Source of the DNA: an uncultured Proteiniphilum sp.
GTDB taxonomy: Bacteria > Bacteroidota > Bacteroidia > Bacteroidales > Dysgonomonadaceae
Length of the DNA: 25,512 nt
Assembly: GCF_937873925.1 (NCBI RefSeq)
Contig: NZ_CALNAT010000167.1
Span: 1 to 25,512, forward strand
Direction: 5' to 3'
Shown: positions 14,763 to 23,189 of the stretch, in pieces
Layout: each line of letters starts with the position of its first letter
How positions within the stretch are numbered: the stretch's first letter is position 1
The notes under the pieces: generated by a model
Database searches by the model: none
What the model was told of the DNA's origin: nothing
Seen by the model: only the letters and a program-made list of their open reading frames with translations
Position numbers and translations under genes: made by a program

Positions 14763-15707
14763 TCACCTCAACTTCAGCAAATCGCCCTCTTCGGGGACGT
14801 ATTCATAACTTTTTTTATTGAGCCTGTAAAAATTACGCAGCTGAATGCCATACTTTTGCGAAATACTGTACATGGACTCTCCCACCTGTACGGTATGATA
14901 TTCATACGGCTTATCGGCACGCGTCTTCTTCTTCTGGAAATAAACGATATCGCCTTCGCTTAGCGGAAAATCTTCGGGTACTTCGTTGAATTTCAACAGA
15001 TCTTTTTCATTGAACCCGAACTCCCGCGCGATACTGCCGAATGTATCGCCGTCGACCGCGATCACATATACCAGACCATGCGTGATGTATGGCTGATGTA
15101 TCCACGTTACCTGTGTCTCCTCTCTTCTGCGTTGCTCATCCCGTTCCCTTTGGCTAACCCCCTTACGGTATTTTCTATCATCGAAACGATACAATTCGTA
15201 ATCTTCGATCAGCTTGATCAACTTGTTGGCATAAGCCCTGTCAGTGGCATAGCCCGAACTTTGTAATCCCCTTGCCCATCCTTTATAATCAGTGATGGAG
15301 AGACCGAACAAAGCGCTATACCGACTACTATAGGCAAGAAACTCAGAGTGATCCTGATAGGAATCCTCCACATTTTTATACTTCCGGAAACAATCGTTGG
15401 GCGTATCGTCGGCAGCATATACCGTTGCTCCGCTCCACCCACGGTGGCATTTGATCCCGAAATGGTTGTTGGACTGGCGGGCCAGATCGCTCATTCCTGC
15501 CCCCGATTCCAGAATCCCCTGCGCCAGCGTAATGGATGCCGGGATTCTGTATTTCTCCATATGCGCTACTGCCAGATCATTGTATTTGTGGATATAATCC
15601 TCATACGTCCTCACTCTGGTCTGCCCTGACAAGGGAAAGGCAAATAAAAAGGAAAAAACGACAAAGAGCGATAAAATATATCTATATTTGCGAAATAAAT
15701 GCTGCAT
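14763..15707 (-). CDS. Secreted glucosaminidase (GH73-like) with two LysM domains
   Basis: A cell-wall hydrolase predicted to cleave the glycan strand of peptidoglycan. It has a signal peptide (about 1-29, hydrophobic core FVVFSFLFAFPLSG). A mannosyl-glycoprotein endo-N-acetylglucosaminidase/FlgJ-type domain follows, about 33-190, with the likely catalytic Glu67 in ILESGAGMSDLA and the NNHFGIKCHRGW motif. Two LysM repeats come after it (about 213-258 and 271-314) for peptidoglycan binding. A charged linker (about 182-200, RERDEQRRREE) separates the catalytic and LysM parts. It is expressed divergently from cdd, with start codons only 9 bp apart; its likely promoter lies inside cdd at 15739-15746. 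Confidence 0.9.
   Translation of the reverse strand: MQHLFRKYRYILSLFVVFSFLFAFPLSGQTRVRTYEDYIHKYNDLAVAHMEKYRIPASITLAQGILESGAGMSDLARQSNNHFGIKCHRGWSGATVYAADDTPNDCFRKYKNVEDSYQDHSEFLAYSSRYSALFGLSITDYKGWARGLQSSGYATDRAYANKLIKLIEDYELYRFDDRKYRKGVSQRERDEQRRREETQVTWIHQPYITHGLVYVIAVDGDTFGSIAREFGFNEKDLLKFNEVPEDFPLSEGDIVYFQKKKTRADKPYEYHTVQVGESMYSISQKYGIQLRNFYRLNKKSYEYVPEEGDLLKLR
15683..15690 (+). promoter_or_regulatory. -7 promoter element for cdd, inside the glucosaminidase gene
   Basis: TATATTTG is an exact TAnnTTTG match. The predicted start near 15697 would give either a ~20-base leader to the ATG at 15717 or an almost leaderless start at the ATG at 15699. It lies within codons 6-9 of the divergent glucosaminidase gene. 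No clear -33 box was found. Confidence 0.5.
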
Positions 15708-15716
15708 TATGACATT

Positions 15717-16196
15717 ATGAAAGAAATCAATTTAACCACAAAGATAGCTGTTTATCCGTTAGAGGAGTGCTCCGAAACAGAAAAAAAATTGATCGAAACG
15801 GCAAAAGAGGCCACAAAAAAGGCATACGCACCCTATTCCGGGTTCAAGGTGGGTGCAGCCGTCCTGTTGGAAAACGGCAGGATCATCTCCGGCAACAACC
15901 AGGAAAATGCCGCCTATCCGTCGGGATTATGTGCTGAAAGGACAACCGTTTTCTTTGCCAATGCCACCCATCCCGACCAGAAAATTGAGGCCATCGCCAT
16001 CGCCGCCTGGCACAACGGCAAATTCACCGACGATGTGATCACGCCCTGTGGCGGCTGCAGGCAGGTTCTGCTGGAGACGGAAAACCGGTTCCATACGCCC
16101 ATAAAGATATTGATGTACGGCAGCGAAGCCGTTTACGTGGCAGATAGTATAAAAGACCTGTTACCGCTCAGTTTCGGGGATGAGATGCTAAAATGA
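15717..16196 (+). CDS. cdd: Cytidine deaminase
   Basis: A zinc-dependent enzyme deaminating cytidine and deoxycytidine to uridine for pyrimidine salvage. The catalytic CAE motif (C72, E74) and PCGGC (C111, C114) supply the zinc ligands and proton shuttle; AYAPYSGFKVGAAVL (37-50) is the substrate-binding strand. At 159 residues it has the size of the tetrameric type, slightly long. A frame-matched ATG at 15699 would add six residues and overlap the divergent glucosaminidase start; 15717 (MKEINL) is preferred but not certain. The 3' end overlaps the convergent DUF4348 gene by 9 bp. Confidence 0.93.
   Translation: MKEINLTTKIAVYPLEECSETEKKLIETAKEATKKAYAPYSGFKVGAAVLLENGRIISGNNQENAAYPSGLCAERTTVFFANATHPDQKIEAIAIAAWHNGKFTDDVITPCGGCRQVLLETENRFHTPIKILMYGSEAVYVADSIKDLLPLSFGDEMLK
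15739..15746 (-). promoter_or_regulatory. -7 promoter element for the glucosaminidase gene, inside cdd
   Basis: The minus strand reads TATCTTTG, an exact consensus -7 box, predicting a start near 15732 and a leader of ~25 bases to the ATG at 15707. It falls within cdd codons 8-10. With the cdd promoter at 15683-15690 it forms a divergent pair with overlapping transcript 5' ends. Confidence 0.55.
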
Positions 16197-16685
16197 TGCT
16201 TCATACAGTGTCACCAAATACCATTTCTCATCTATCAGCATAAAATAGTAATCGGCATAAATACCGTTGTTGATCCCGCGGATCTCCACTACGGCGGTAT
16301 CATTTCTGTAACGCACACCCTGATAATACTGGTCGTAAGGGCGTGTCAGATAAGTACTGTCATAAGTAAGATCGAGCAATTCCCAGTCGTACCTCCCGAT
16401 TATTTCCTCCATGGGAGCCATTCCTTCATGTTCAGCGTCGGGGATGATCACGTTGATCGGGAATTTGATCCGCTCCAGTTGAAAAGACTCCTGGGTACTG
16501 AATTTCCGGATAAACTGATCGAAATTCTCCTTTCCGGAGAGAGCCTCTTCCTCGCTGTCTACCGGGCTTGCTTCCATTTTTACCTTTCCTTTACCCGGCA
16601 TACGACCCTTCTTTTCCGTACTCTCCGTACAGGAAAGAAGAAAGAGGGCAAAAAAGCAGAAAAAAGTAAGATTCGAAATTTTCAT
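16188..16685 (-). CDS. DUF4348-family lipoprotein
   Basis: A 165-residue predicted lipoprotein. The signal sequence MKISNLTFFCFFALFLLSC ends in a lipobox with the modified cysteine at 19. A charged linker (20-52) leads to a folded domain with FDQFIRKFSTQESFQLERIKFP, typical of the DUF4348 family of Bacteroidota, and a C-terminal GIYADYYFMLIDEKWYLVTLYEA. The function is unknown; a surface or periplasmic binding or immunity-like role is possible but unsupported. It is convergent with cdd, overlapping by 9 bp at the stop codons, and its own promoter lies at 16743-16771. Confidence 0.8.
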   Translation of the reverse strand: MKISNLTFFCFFALFLLSCTESTEKKGRMPGKGKVKMEASPVDSEEEALSGKENFDQFIRKFSTQESFQLERIKFPINVIIPDAEHEGMAPMEEIIGRYDWELLDLTYDSTYLTRPYDQYYQGVRYRNDTAVVEIRGINNGIYADYYFMLIDEKWYLVTLYEASF

Positions 16686-16742
16686 TGCTGAATGAACACT
16701 TATTAATCCAGTCTTGATTCCGGAGATCTGTTATTCACGGGA

Positions 16743-16771
16743 CAAAGGTACAAAAAAAGGTGATAACCAAA
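16743..16771 (-). promoter_or_regulatory. Promoter of the DUF4348 lipoprotein gene
   Basis: On the minus strand TACCTTTG (16743-16750) is an exact -7 match, and a TTTG (16768-16771) lies 17 bp upstream as a -33 box, slightly closer than the usual 19. Predicted start near 16736, leader ~50 bases. The rest of the 260-bp gap (16686-16945) holds this promoter, the divergent one at 16915 and no further recognisable gene. Confidence 0.6.
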
Positions 16772-16914
16772 CAGTAATACCATTTTTTTCATACAATTTC
16801 ATGGAAGCATAATCAATTTTTTAACATGAGGGTGGTAGGGGAAATTTGCAGTAAGCGAAATGAGCAAAAAATCAACTTTGATGAATCCGCTTTACAGAGT
16901 AAAGAAAATATCCT

Positions 16915-16922
16915 TATCTTTG
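16915..16922 (+). promoter_or_regulatory. -7 promoter element for the DUF4922-serB-USP-TPR run
   Basis: TATCTTTG is an exact TAnnTTTG match, predicting a start near 16929 and a leader of ~17 bases before the ATG at 16946. The short spacings between the next four genes suggest it may drive some or all of them. Confidence 0.6.
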
Positions 16923-16945
16923 CTTTTATAAAAAACCGGTACTGA

Positions 16946-17788
16946 ATGGATCTTCAAACGGAAATAAGCCATCTGTTTTCTGCACAACAGAAGGATTGGG
17001 AACAATTAAGGGATGGCGTTCGACAGTTGGATAACATGCGAGAGAGGGAGTTTACATGGGGTGGCGATTACCATGTGAAACTCCAGTTCAATCCGGCACG
17101 GATGGTTTCTACCGGAGCGGCAACCAGTAAAGAAGCGATTGAAAAACGTCCCTGTTTCCTTTGTGAAGGCAATCGTCCCGCACGGCAAAAGGGAATCCCA
17201 TTCAGGGAAAAATATATTATTCTCTGCAATCCGTACCCCATTCTCAGGAATCATCTTACGATCCCTCTCCATTCGCATGTACCGCAACGTATCCGTAAAA
17301 AAACAGGCGATATGCTCATCCTGGCGGAACAGCTTCCCGATTATGTGGTTTTCTACAATGGTCCCAAATGCGGCGCATCCGCACCTGACCATTTTCATCT
17401 GCAGGCAGGGCTCAAATGTCCTTTGCTGACGCAAGCCGATAACGAGCTTCGTTCCTGCCTGCAAATCGAAAGTGAAAGCAAAGACGAAGCGCAGGAGCTT
17501 TTTGAAGATGTGTACCAATATCTCCATCATCTTCAGCCGGCAGAAACGGAGCCGATGATGAATGTGATCGCTTTCACGGAAGGGAACAAGTATAAGTTAC
17601 ATATTTTTCCGCGCAAGGCACATCGTCCGGGGCATTACTACGAAAAAGGGGAAAAACAGTTGCTTATCAGCCCCGGCGCGCTGGATATGGCCGGACTAAT
17701 GATCAGTGTGAGGGAAGAGGATTTTGAAAAGATCAGTAAGCAGGATATTGAAGATATTTATACACAGGTCTCCATGGCGGTTATTTAA
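16946..17788 (+). CDS. DUF4922 protein, HIT-superfamily nucleotidyltransferase/phosphorylase-like
   Basis: A 280-residue protein with a HIT-like core. Seen are a Cys pair CFLC (70-73) that could bind metal, CNPYPILRNHLTIP (94-107) and the active-site-like DHFHLQAG (148-155; H149 and H151 in HxHxQ form). This resembles Ap4A phosphorylase and GDP-hexose phosphorylases. The general architecture suggests nucleotide-sugar or dinucleotide phosphorolysis, but the substrate is unknown. The start follows the promoter at 16915-16922. serB follows after 62 bp; that gap contains a 12-base palindrome (GGTACCGGTACC, 17799-17810). Confidence 0.8.
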   Translation: MDLQTEISHLFSAQQKDWEQLRDGVRQLDNMREREFTWGGDYHVKLQFNPARMVSTGAATSKEAIEKRPCFLCEGNRPARQKGIPFREKYIILCNPYPILRNHLTIPLHSHVPQRIRKKTGDMLILAEQLPDYVVFYNGPKCGASAPDHFHLQAGLKCPLLTQADNELRSCLQIESESKDEAQELFEDVYQYLHHLQPAETEPMMNVIAFTEGNKYKLHIFPRKAHRPGHYYEKGEKQLLISPGALDMAGLMISVREEDFEKISKQDIEDIYTQVSMAVI

Positions 17789-17850
17789 AACGGGAAAAGG
17801 TACCGGTACCAGGCGCCGACGCAATAACAGGGACAAAAACTATCGTAATA

Positions 17851-19083
17851 ATGGAAAAATCAGAAATTATTTTGCTCAACATCAACGGAGAGGATAAACC
17901 GGGTTTGACAGCCGCACTCACGGAAATTCTTGCCAGGCACGGCGCATTTATTCTCGACATCGGGCAATCGGATATCCACAGAAATCTCTCACTGGGAATT
18001 TTGTTCAGATCGAAGAACAATATCTCCGGCGAGATCATGAAAGACCTGCTGTTCAAAGCCTACGAGATGGATGTGAATATCCGCTTCACGCCTATTTCAG
18101 ACGAACAATACTCCAACTGGGTCGGCATGCAGGGCAAGAACCGGTATATCATCACCCTCCTGGGAAGAATACTCACGGCTAAACAGATAGCCGCTGTTTC
18201 GAAAATTATTGCAGAGCAAAATCTCAATATCGATAATATAGTACGTCTGACCGGCCGTATTCCGCTCGATGAGAAGCAGCGGGCAGCCCAGTCCTGTGTT
18301 GAACTGTCGGTAAGAGGTACACCCGCCGACAAGCAGCAGATGCAACAGGCATTTTTGGAACTCTCTTCTTCGCTCAACGTCGATATCTCTTTCCAGGAAG
18401 AAAGCATGTTCAGGCGCATGCGTAGGCTTATCTGTTTCGATATGGACTCTACCCTCATTCAAACGGAGGTGATCGATGAATTGGCCGAAAGAGCGGGTGT
18501 AGGCAATAAGGTGAAATCCATCACAGAACTTGCCATGCACGGAGAGATCGATTTCAATGAAAGTTTCAGACAAAGGGTAAAGCTGCTCAAAGGGCTGGAT
18601 GTATCTGTGATGAAGGAGATTGCCGAAAACCTGCCCTTTACCGAAGGGGTCGGCCGGTTAGTGAAAGTGCTTCAAAAAGTGGGATTCAAAACGGCCATAT
18701 TGTCGGGGGGATTCACCTACTTCGGGAACTACCTGAAAGAGAAATACGGGTTCGACTATATGTATGCCAATGAACTGGAAATCGAAGACGGGAAGCTTAC
18801 CGGCAACTACCGGGGAGATATTGTCGACGGCAAACGGAAAGCGGAGCTACTGAGACTTATCGCCCAGGTCGAAAAGATTGATCTTCGACAGACGGTGGCT
18901 GTGGGTGACGGGGCCAATGATCTGCCCATGCTGGGAATAGCAGGGTTGGGCATCGCTTTTCACGCGAAACCGAAAGTGAAGCAAAACGCGGGCCAGTCCC
19001 TCTCCACGGTAGGGATTGACGGCATCCTCTATTTTCTTGGCTATAAAGACTCTATGCTCGACAGCGAGATTATCAACAATTAA
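17851..19083 (+). CDS. serB: Phosphoserine phosphatase with two N-terminal ACT-like domains
   Basis: Final step of serine synthesis: O-phospho-L-serine to L-serine. The HAD core has the nucleophile motif CFDMDSTLIQTE (195-206; D197, D199), motif II SGGFTYF (285-291), a lysine in GKRKAE and motif IV VGDGANDLPML (351-361). The N-terminal ~185 residues contain two ACT-type folds (about 5-85 and 100-180), which in homologues bind amino acids and regulate activity. A length of 410 is typical of ACT-SerB forms. Start ATG 17851 begins MEKSEIILLNING, in register with the first ACT strand. Confidence 0.93.
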   Translation: MEKSEIILLNINGEDKPGLTAALTEILARHGAFILDIGQSDIHRNLSLGILFRSKNNISGEIMKDLLFKAYEMDVNIRFTPISDEQYSNWVGMQGKNRYIITLLGRILTAKQIAAVSKIIAEQNLNIDNIVRLTGRIPLDEKQRAAQSCVELSVRGTPADKQQMQQAFLELSSSLNVDISFQEESMFRRMRRLICFDMDSTLIQTEVIDELAERAGVGNKVKSITELAMHGEIDFNESFRQRVKLLKGLDVSVMKEIAENLPFTEGVGRLVKVLQKVGFKTAILSGGFTYFGNYLKEKYGFDYMYANELEIEDGKLTGNYRGDIVDGKRKAELLRLIAQVEKIDLRQTVAVGDGANDLPMLGIAGLGIAFHAKPKVKQNAGQSLSTVGIDGILYFLGYKDSMLDSEIINN

Positions 19084-19107
19084 TTTTATCATTAAAAACA
19101 GCGTGGT

Positions 19108-20007
19108 ATGGATTTTGTAGATATGTTATTAAATCGCTTCGACGGCGAGGCCGAACTGAAAAAAACCAATAATGCACTGGTCTGTTTCTCCTCACTGGAG
19201 ACAGGTAAGGTATTGAGCAGGCTGGCTACCTATATTACGCAGTCGAAGCTGGGGAAATCGTCCATCACGCTCCTCTATTTTATCGATAAAACGGAAGAAG
19301 CGCTTTATAGTGAAGAGATGAATGAATATCAGAACAGGATCATCACCGACTTCTTATCCAGCGTAAATAGGGAGAAGATCACCGTACGCCTGTTTATTAA
19401 AGCCTCCGACGACCATCATGCGGATATCATGAAAATCTCGGAGGAGCAGAATTGTAATCTGGTCCTGCTGGGCGTCAGCAACAGCGACTTTCATCCCGGA
19501 CTGATAAAAAAATACAGCCAGCTCAAAAATGATCCCGTAAATTCCGAAACCTCCATCCTCGGGCAGTTTCAGGAGAGAGAGGCTGCAACGCTGAAAAGCA
19601 TCAACGCCCTGTTCAGCCGGAACACGGTCTCCACAGGCCTGTTCATGGACAGCGGCATCATGGAGTTAAGGAAAATATTCATTCCTCTCCTCCACAATGC
19701 AGACGTGCACATCTTTACTTATCTCTACCAGATTGCCCGGAAGGAGAATGTGAAGATCATGGTCTGGGATGCGATCGGCATCATTCAGTCCGAGCCGAAA
19801 ATGCAGAAATTCTACCAGTTCATCGTAAAGAAAAGCGAAGGGCGTGTCTCCCTGTGGGACAATGATAAAAAGATAGGATGCGACTTTATTCAGGAGCAGG
19901 ATCTTATTCTCATCGGTACGGAAGGATGGAATAAATTGATCTGTACCCCTCTGCAATGGACTAACTCACTCCCATCGACACTGATCATCAAAGAGAAAAT
20001 AAACTGA
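19108..20007 (+). CDS. Universal-stress-protein-like protein (probable tandem USP fold), free-standing
   Basis: A 299-residue soluble protein whose halves resemble USP/adenine-nucleotide alpha-hydrolase-like folds, like the C-terminal domains of CPA2 cation/proton antiporters. The first half has NALVCFSSLETGKVLSRLATYI and NLVLLGVSNSDFHPG; the second has IFIPLLHNADVHIFTYLYQIAR and DLILIGTEGWNKLI. The ATP-binding GxxGxxxxG loop of classical UspA is not obvious. There are no membrane segments. It lies 24 bp after serB and only 7 bp before the TPR gene, so co-expression with the latter is likely. The assignment rests on strand/helix pattern rather than a strong motif; it may instead be an unrelated alpha/beta protein. 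Confidence 0.6.
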   Translation: MDFVDMLLNRFDGEAELKKTNNALVCFSSLETGKVLSRLATYITQSKLGKSSITLLYFIDKTEEALYSEEMNEYQNRIITDFLSSVNREKITVRLFIKASDDHHADIMKISEEQNCNLVLLGVSNSDFHPGLIKKYSQLKNDPVNSETSILGQFQEREAATLKSINALFSRNTVSTGLFMDSGIMELRKIFIPLLHNADVHIFTYLYQIARKENVKIMVWDAIGIIQSEPKMQKFYQFIVKKSEGRVSLWDNDKKIGCDFIQEQDLILIGTEGWNKLICTPLQWTNSLPSTLIIKEKIN

Positions 20008-20014
20008 CACAACT

Positions 20015-22243
20015 ATGGATCCATCCGATATAAAAAAAAAGCTGGCGGCTATTCACTCGTATATCGAACAAAAGCAACTGAAAGACGCTCTTGACGGTAT
20101 AAAAGAACTTTCCGCCTTACAGCAAAGCTGGGCGGTTTCAGAAAAAATTTCCGAACTGACCACCAATTACCAGTTTATGCTTCACTACCTGATCGAAGGG
20201 AAGAAAGATCCGGAACAAAAGTGTATTTACAACAAACTTATCCGCGATATATACACGGTGGCGGAAGACGCCGCAGAACACCTGCTTCTGCAGGAAAGTT
20301 CATCCATTTTTTTCGATAAAATGAGATTGATGTCAGTACGTACACCCATATCGGTAGAGGAATACCGAACTATTATCACAAAACAGGCGGATACCCTTTC
20401 TTTCATCGATCTGCTGGAAGAGGGTCCCGAAAAAGAAGCCAGGAGCAGGCAGAATGCAATTGCGCGTGAAAATACACAGCAAGACCTGTTTTATGTTATT
20501 TTTGTTTCTCCGAGGGCAAATGACGATTTCATCGCCTCCTGCCGCGATTTCATGGAAGACCGGTCAATTCCGCAGCACGATAAGGCATTGTTTATTTCGG
20601 CACTCATGCTGAATATCCTGCAACGTTTCGACGCACTCAAGATCGAGTTCCTTCTTGATCTGTGCCAGCATACGGAACCGGAGCTTGCTATCCGCGCCGT
20701 AACGGGAATCATCCCCATTTTCCAGATATACAATTCCCGGCTACAGTTGTATTCCGGCTGCAGCGACAGGCTGAAGCTGTTGTCCGACGACAAGGCTTTT
20801 GGCCGCCGTTTCATTGCGGCAATCATCGGATTCATTCAGGCGCATGAGACAGAGAAGATCACCAAAAAACTGACGGAGGAGATCATTCCCGAAATGATGA
20901 AACTAAGTCCGATGATCGGAAAAAAGATAAAATTGGATGAATGGATGGGCGAAACCGGCTTCGATGAGAAGAACCCCGAATGGCAAAAGATATTGGACGA
21001 AACCGGACTGGCGGATAAATTACAGGAATTTACCGAGTTGCAGTTAGAGGGCGCCGACGTGTTTCACTCTACCTTTTCGAACCTGAAGTCCTACCCCTTC
21101 TTTCAACAGATGAGCAATTGGTTCCTGCCGTTCACCCCGCAACACAGCAACGTGCAGCAACTCTTTACCAACCGGGCGGAAAGGGATTCGCTCGTGGAAG
21201 CGCTTTCCGGATCGTCACTTATCTGCAATTCCGATAAATACTCTTTCTGCCTCAGCATTATGATGATGCCGGAAAACTACCGGAAGATGATGACCTCACA
21301 ACTGGGAGCCGAGAGCGATGAACTGAAAAAGATGCAAACGGAGGAAGAGGCATTGAAGCCCTACCAAAAAGAAGAAACAATGATCAAGCAGTATATCCAG
21401 GACCTCTACCGCTTCTTTAAATTGTTTCCCCGCCGTACCGAATTCCACGATATTTTCGAACTACCACTCAATTACCACCGGCTGCCGGCATTTCAACCGG
21501 TAGTGATGCAACCCAACCATCTGGAAAAAATAGCGCTCTATTATTTCGAGAAAAATAATTTCAACGAAGCGCTCAGCGCTTATACCTTGCTGACCGGAAC
21601 GGGAAGCGGGAAAAGTGAGATCTGGCAGAAAATAGGATACTGCCGGCAGATGCTGGCCGACATGGGCGGAGCATTGGAGGCCTACCTGCATGCCGACCTG
21701 ATAGAAGAAAACAACACGTGGATACTTCAACGCATTGCCCACTGCTACAGGGTATTGAAAGAACCGTCCACCGCACTGGAATACTATCGTCGTCTGGAGC
21801 AGTTCCGCCCCGACGACCTCAATATTCAACTCAACATAGGGCACTGCCATCTGGAATTGAAACAGTATGAGAAAGCGCTGAATTATTACTTTAAGGTAGA
21901 ACTGCTCGACAACAACAACACCCGTGCGTGGCGCTCCATAGCCTGGTGCGCTTTTCTGTCGCGCAAATTTGATGTGGCAGGGAAATATTATTCCCTGATA
22001 TTGGAAGGAAAACCCAATGCCCATGACTACCTTAATGCCGGGCATGTGGAACTCTGCCTAGGACAGACAAAAAAGACCGTTGAGTGGTATAAGCTCTCGC
22101 TCAACAAAGCAGGCAGTTTTGAGGCGTTCCAATCCATGCTTGCCGAAGATGAAAAGGAACTGAAAGAGGCAGGCGTAGAAACTGCCATCCTTCCGATCAT
22201 CATGGATAAGATCAGATACGATATAACCCCTTCCGGACTATAA
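20015..22243 (+). CDS. Large tetratricopeptide-repeat protein (742 residues)
   Basis: The C-terminal part, about residues 502-700, consists of five to six TPR units; recognisable ones begin LEKIALYYFEKNNFNEALSA, WQKIGYCRQMLADMGGALEAY, LQRIAHCYRVLKEPSTALEYY, LNIGHCHLELKQYEKALNYY and RSIAWCAFLSRKFDVAGKYY. The first 500 residues are predicted helical, with no signal peptide, membrane segment or catalytic motif I can name. This suggests a cytoplasmic scaffold or regulator. It is probably translated with the USP-like gene 7 bp upstream. Its end overlaps the convergent nadD by 32 bp. TPR proteins of this kind are common in Bacteroidota but largely uncharacterised. Confidence 0.85.
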   Translation: MDPSDIKKKLAAIHSYIEQKQLKDALDGIKELSALQQSWAVSEKISELTTNYQFMLHYLIEGKKDPEQKCIYNKLIRDIYTVAEDAAEHLLLQESSSIFFDKMRLMSVRTPISVEEYRTIITKQADTLSFIDLLEEGPEKEARSRQNAIARENTQQDLFYVIFVSPRANDDFIASCRDFMEDRSIPQHDKALFISALMLNILQRFDALKIEFLLDLCQHTEPELAIRAVTGIIPIFQIYNSRLQLYSGCSDRLKLLSDDKAFGRRFIAAIIGFIQAHETEKITKKLTEEIIPEMMKLSPMIGKKIKLDEWMGETGFDEKNPEWQKILDETGLADKLQEFTELQLEGADVFHSTFSNLKSYPFFQQMSNWFLPFTPQHSNVQQLFTNRAERDSLVEALSGSSLICNSDKYSFCLSIMMMPENYRKMMTSQLGAESDELKKMQTEEEALKPYQKEETMIKQYIQDLYRFFKLFPRRTEFHDIFELPLNYHRLPAFQPVVMQPNHLEKIALYYFEKNNFNEALSAYTLLTGTGSGKSEIWQKIGYCRQMLADMGGALEAYLHADLIEENNTWILQRIAHCYRVLKEPSTALEYYRRLEQFRPDDLNIQLNIGHCHLELKQYEKALNYYFKVELLDNNNTRAWRSIAWCAFLSRKFDVAGKYYSLILEGKPNAHDYLNAGHVELCLGQTKKTVEWYKLSLNKAGSFEAFQSMLAEDEKELKEAGVETAILPIIMDKIRYDITPSGL

Positions 22244-22826
22244 AATCATATACTTTGGAGGGGAGGAAGGCACGCATATTCTTCCCGTTTCGAATGCTTT
22301 CACGGATAAATGTGGAAGAAATCTCCACTATGGGAGCCTGAATAAGTTGGACGGAGGCACGGAACTGTTCGGGGATCATCATCTCTTCCCCCATCCGCGG
22401 ATAAACAAGGATCCGATAGTGGCTTATCAGCCTTTTATATTCTTTCCATCTCTGGAATTTCTTCCAGTTATCCCCGCCTATGATAAGGGTGAAGTCTTTA
22501 TCGGGGTGTTCGTTTGTCAGCCTTGTCAGGGTGTCTATGGTATAGGAGGGGCGGGGCATATGAAATTCCACATCCGACACTTTTATATTATCGAACTCCT
22601 CCAGTGCCAGCCGTGTCATTTCCAGACGAATATCGTCATCCAGCAGCTCATCGGTCTCTTTGAGGGGATTATGCGGTGTGACTACAAACCACACCTCATC
22701 CAGGGGGGTAAATTCAGATATATAGTTTGCCAGAATCAGATGTCCGGCATGAATAGGATTGAAGGATCCGGAGAAAATACCGATGTGCACTGCAGGCACA
22801 CCGGCTTTTTTACTTATCTTCGTCAC
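22212..22826 (-). CDS. nadD: Nicotinate-nucleotide adenylyltransferase
   Basis: Makes deamido-NAD+ from nicotinate mononucleotide and ATP. The nucleotidyltransferase signature GSFNPIHAGHL (20-30, GxFxPxHxGH) and C-terminal EISSTFIRESI (SSTxIR) are both present, with PHNPLK and RPSYTIDTL between them. The length of 204 is slightly more than usual because of a short N-terminal extension. The start is the GTG at 22826, which overlaps the preceding gene's stop by 4 bp (GTGA); an in-frame GTG closer to the domain (codon 10 or 13) is possible. It is convergent with, and overlaps by 32 bp, the TPR gene. Confidence 0.92.
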   Translation of the reverse strand: MTKISKKAGVPAVHIGIFSGSFNPIHAGHLILANYISEFTPLDEVWFVVTPHNPLKETDELLDDDIRLEMTRLALEEFDNIKVSDVEFHMPRPSYTIDTLTRLTNEHPDKDFTLIIGGDNWKKFQRWKEYKRLISHYRILVYPRMGEEMMIPEQFRASVQLIQAPIVEISSTFIRESIRNGKNMRAFLPSKVYDFIVRKGLYRI

Positions 22827-23071
22827 GTAGTTTTCTTAAATAGGGAAATGATCCAGAGCAGCAATATAGCGCCTACCAGCGCCGTGACAAGGCTGCCTAT
22901 AACTCCGGTTCCCGTACTGATTCCCAACAAGCCGAAAACCCAACCGCCGATAACGGCGCCGACAATACCTACCAAAAGATTGACCAGGAAACCGAAGCCT
23001 CCGCCTCTCATTAATTTACCTGCCAGCCAACCGGCAATAGCTCCTACAATGATCCACCATAACCAACTCAT
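22823..23071 (-). CDS. GlsB/YeaQ/YmgE-family (transglycosylase-associated) small membrane protein
   Basis: An 82-residue, three-helix membrane protein, rich in Gly, Ile and Val. It starts MSWLWWIIVGAIAGWLAGKL, followed by the family's GGGFGFLVNLLVGIVGAVIGGWVFGLLG. These are widespread inner-membrane proteins of uncertain function, often stress-induced. It is coupled to nadD by a 4-bp overlap. The upstream 118-bp gap holds a hairpin (23107-23132) and no clear -7 box. Confidence 0.88.
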   Translation of the reverse strand: MSWLWWIIVGAIAGWLAGKLMRGGGFGFLVNLLVGIVGAVIGGWVFGLLGISTGTGVIGSLVTALVGAILLLWIISLFKKTT

Positions 23072-23106
23072 AATTAATAGTTTTTAATGTGAATATTTTT
23101 TGATTA

Positions 23107-23132
23107 ATTGAGGGTAATTCAATACTCTCAAT
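23107..23132. terminator. 10-bp hairpin between nspC and the GlsB-family gene
   Basis: Bases 23107-23116 pair with 23123-23132 (nine Watson-Crick pairs and one G-U) around a 6-base loop. It follows nspC on the minus strand and may stop or attenuate that transcript. There is no T run after it, so it is not a canonical intrinsic terminator. Confidence 0.4.
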
Positions 23133-23189
23133 CAGTTAAACACTATCAACTCGGAAATTGTTTAAAAATACCAAAAAATATGAAGCTAT

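Noticed and set aside
17799..17810. 12-base palindrome GGTACCGGTACC as an operator before serB
   Set aside because: A single short palindrome 40 bases from the start codon with no matching copies or promoter; noted only as a curiosity.
22347..23087. 246-residue plus-strand frame across nadD and the GlsB-family gene
   Set aside because: Both minus-strand genes have clear family motifs; the proline/threonine-rich end mirrors the Gly/Val-rich membrane protein.
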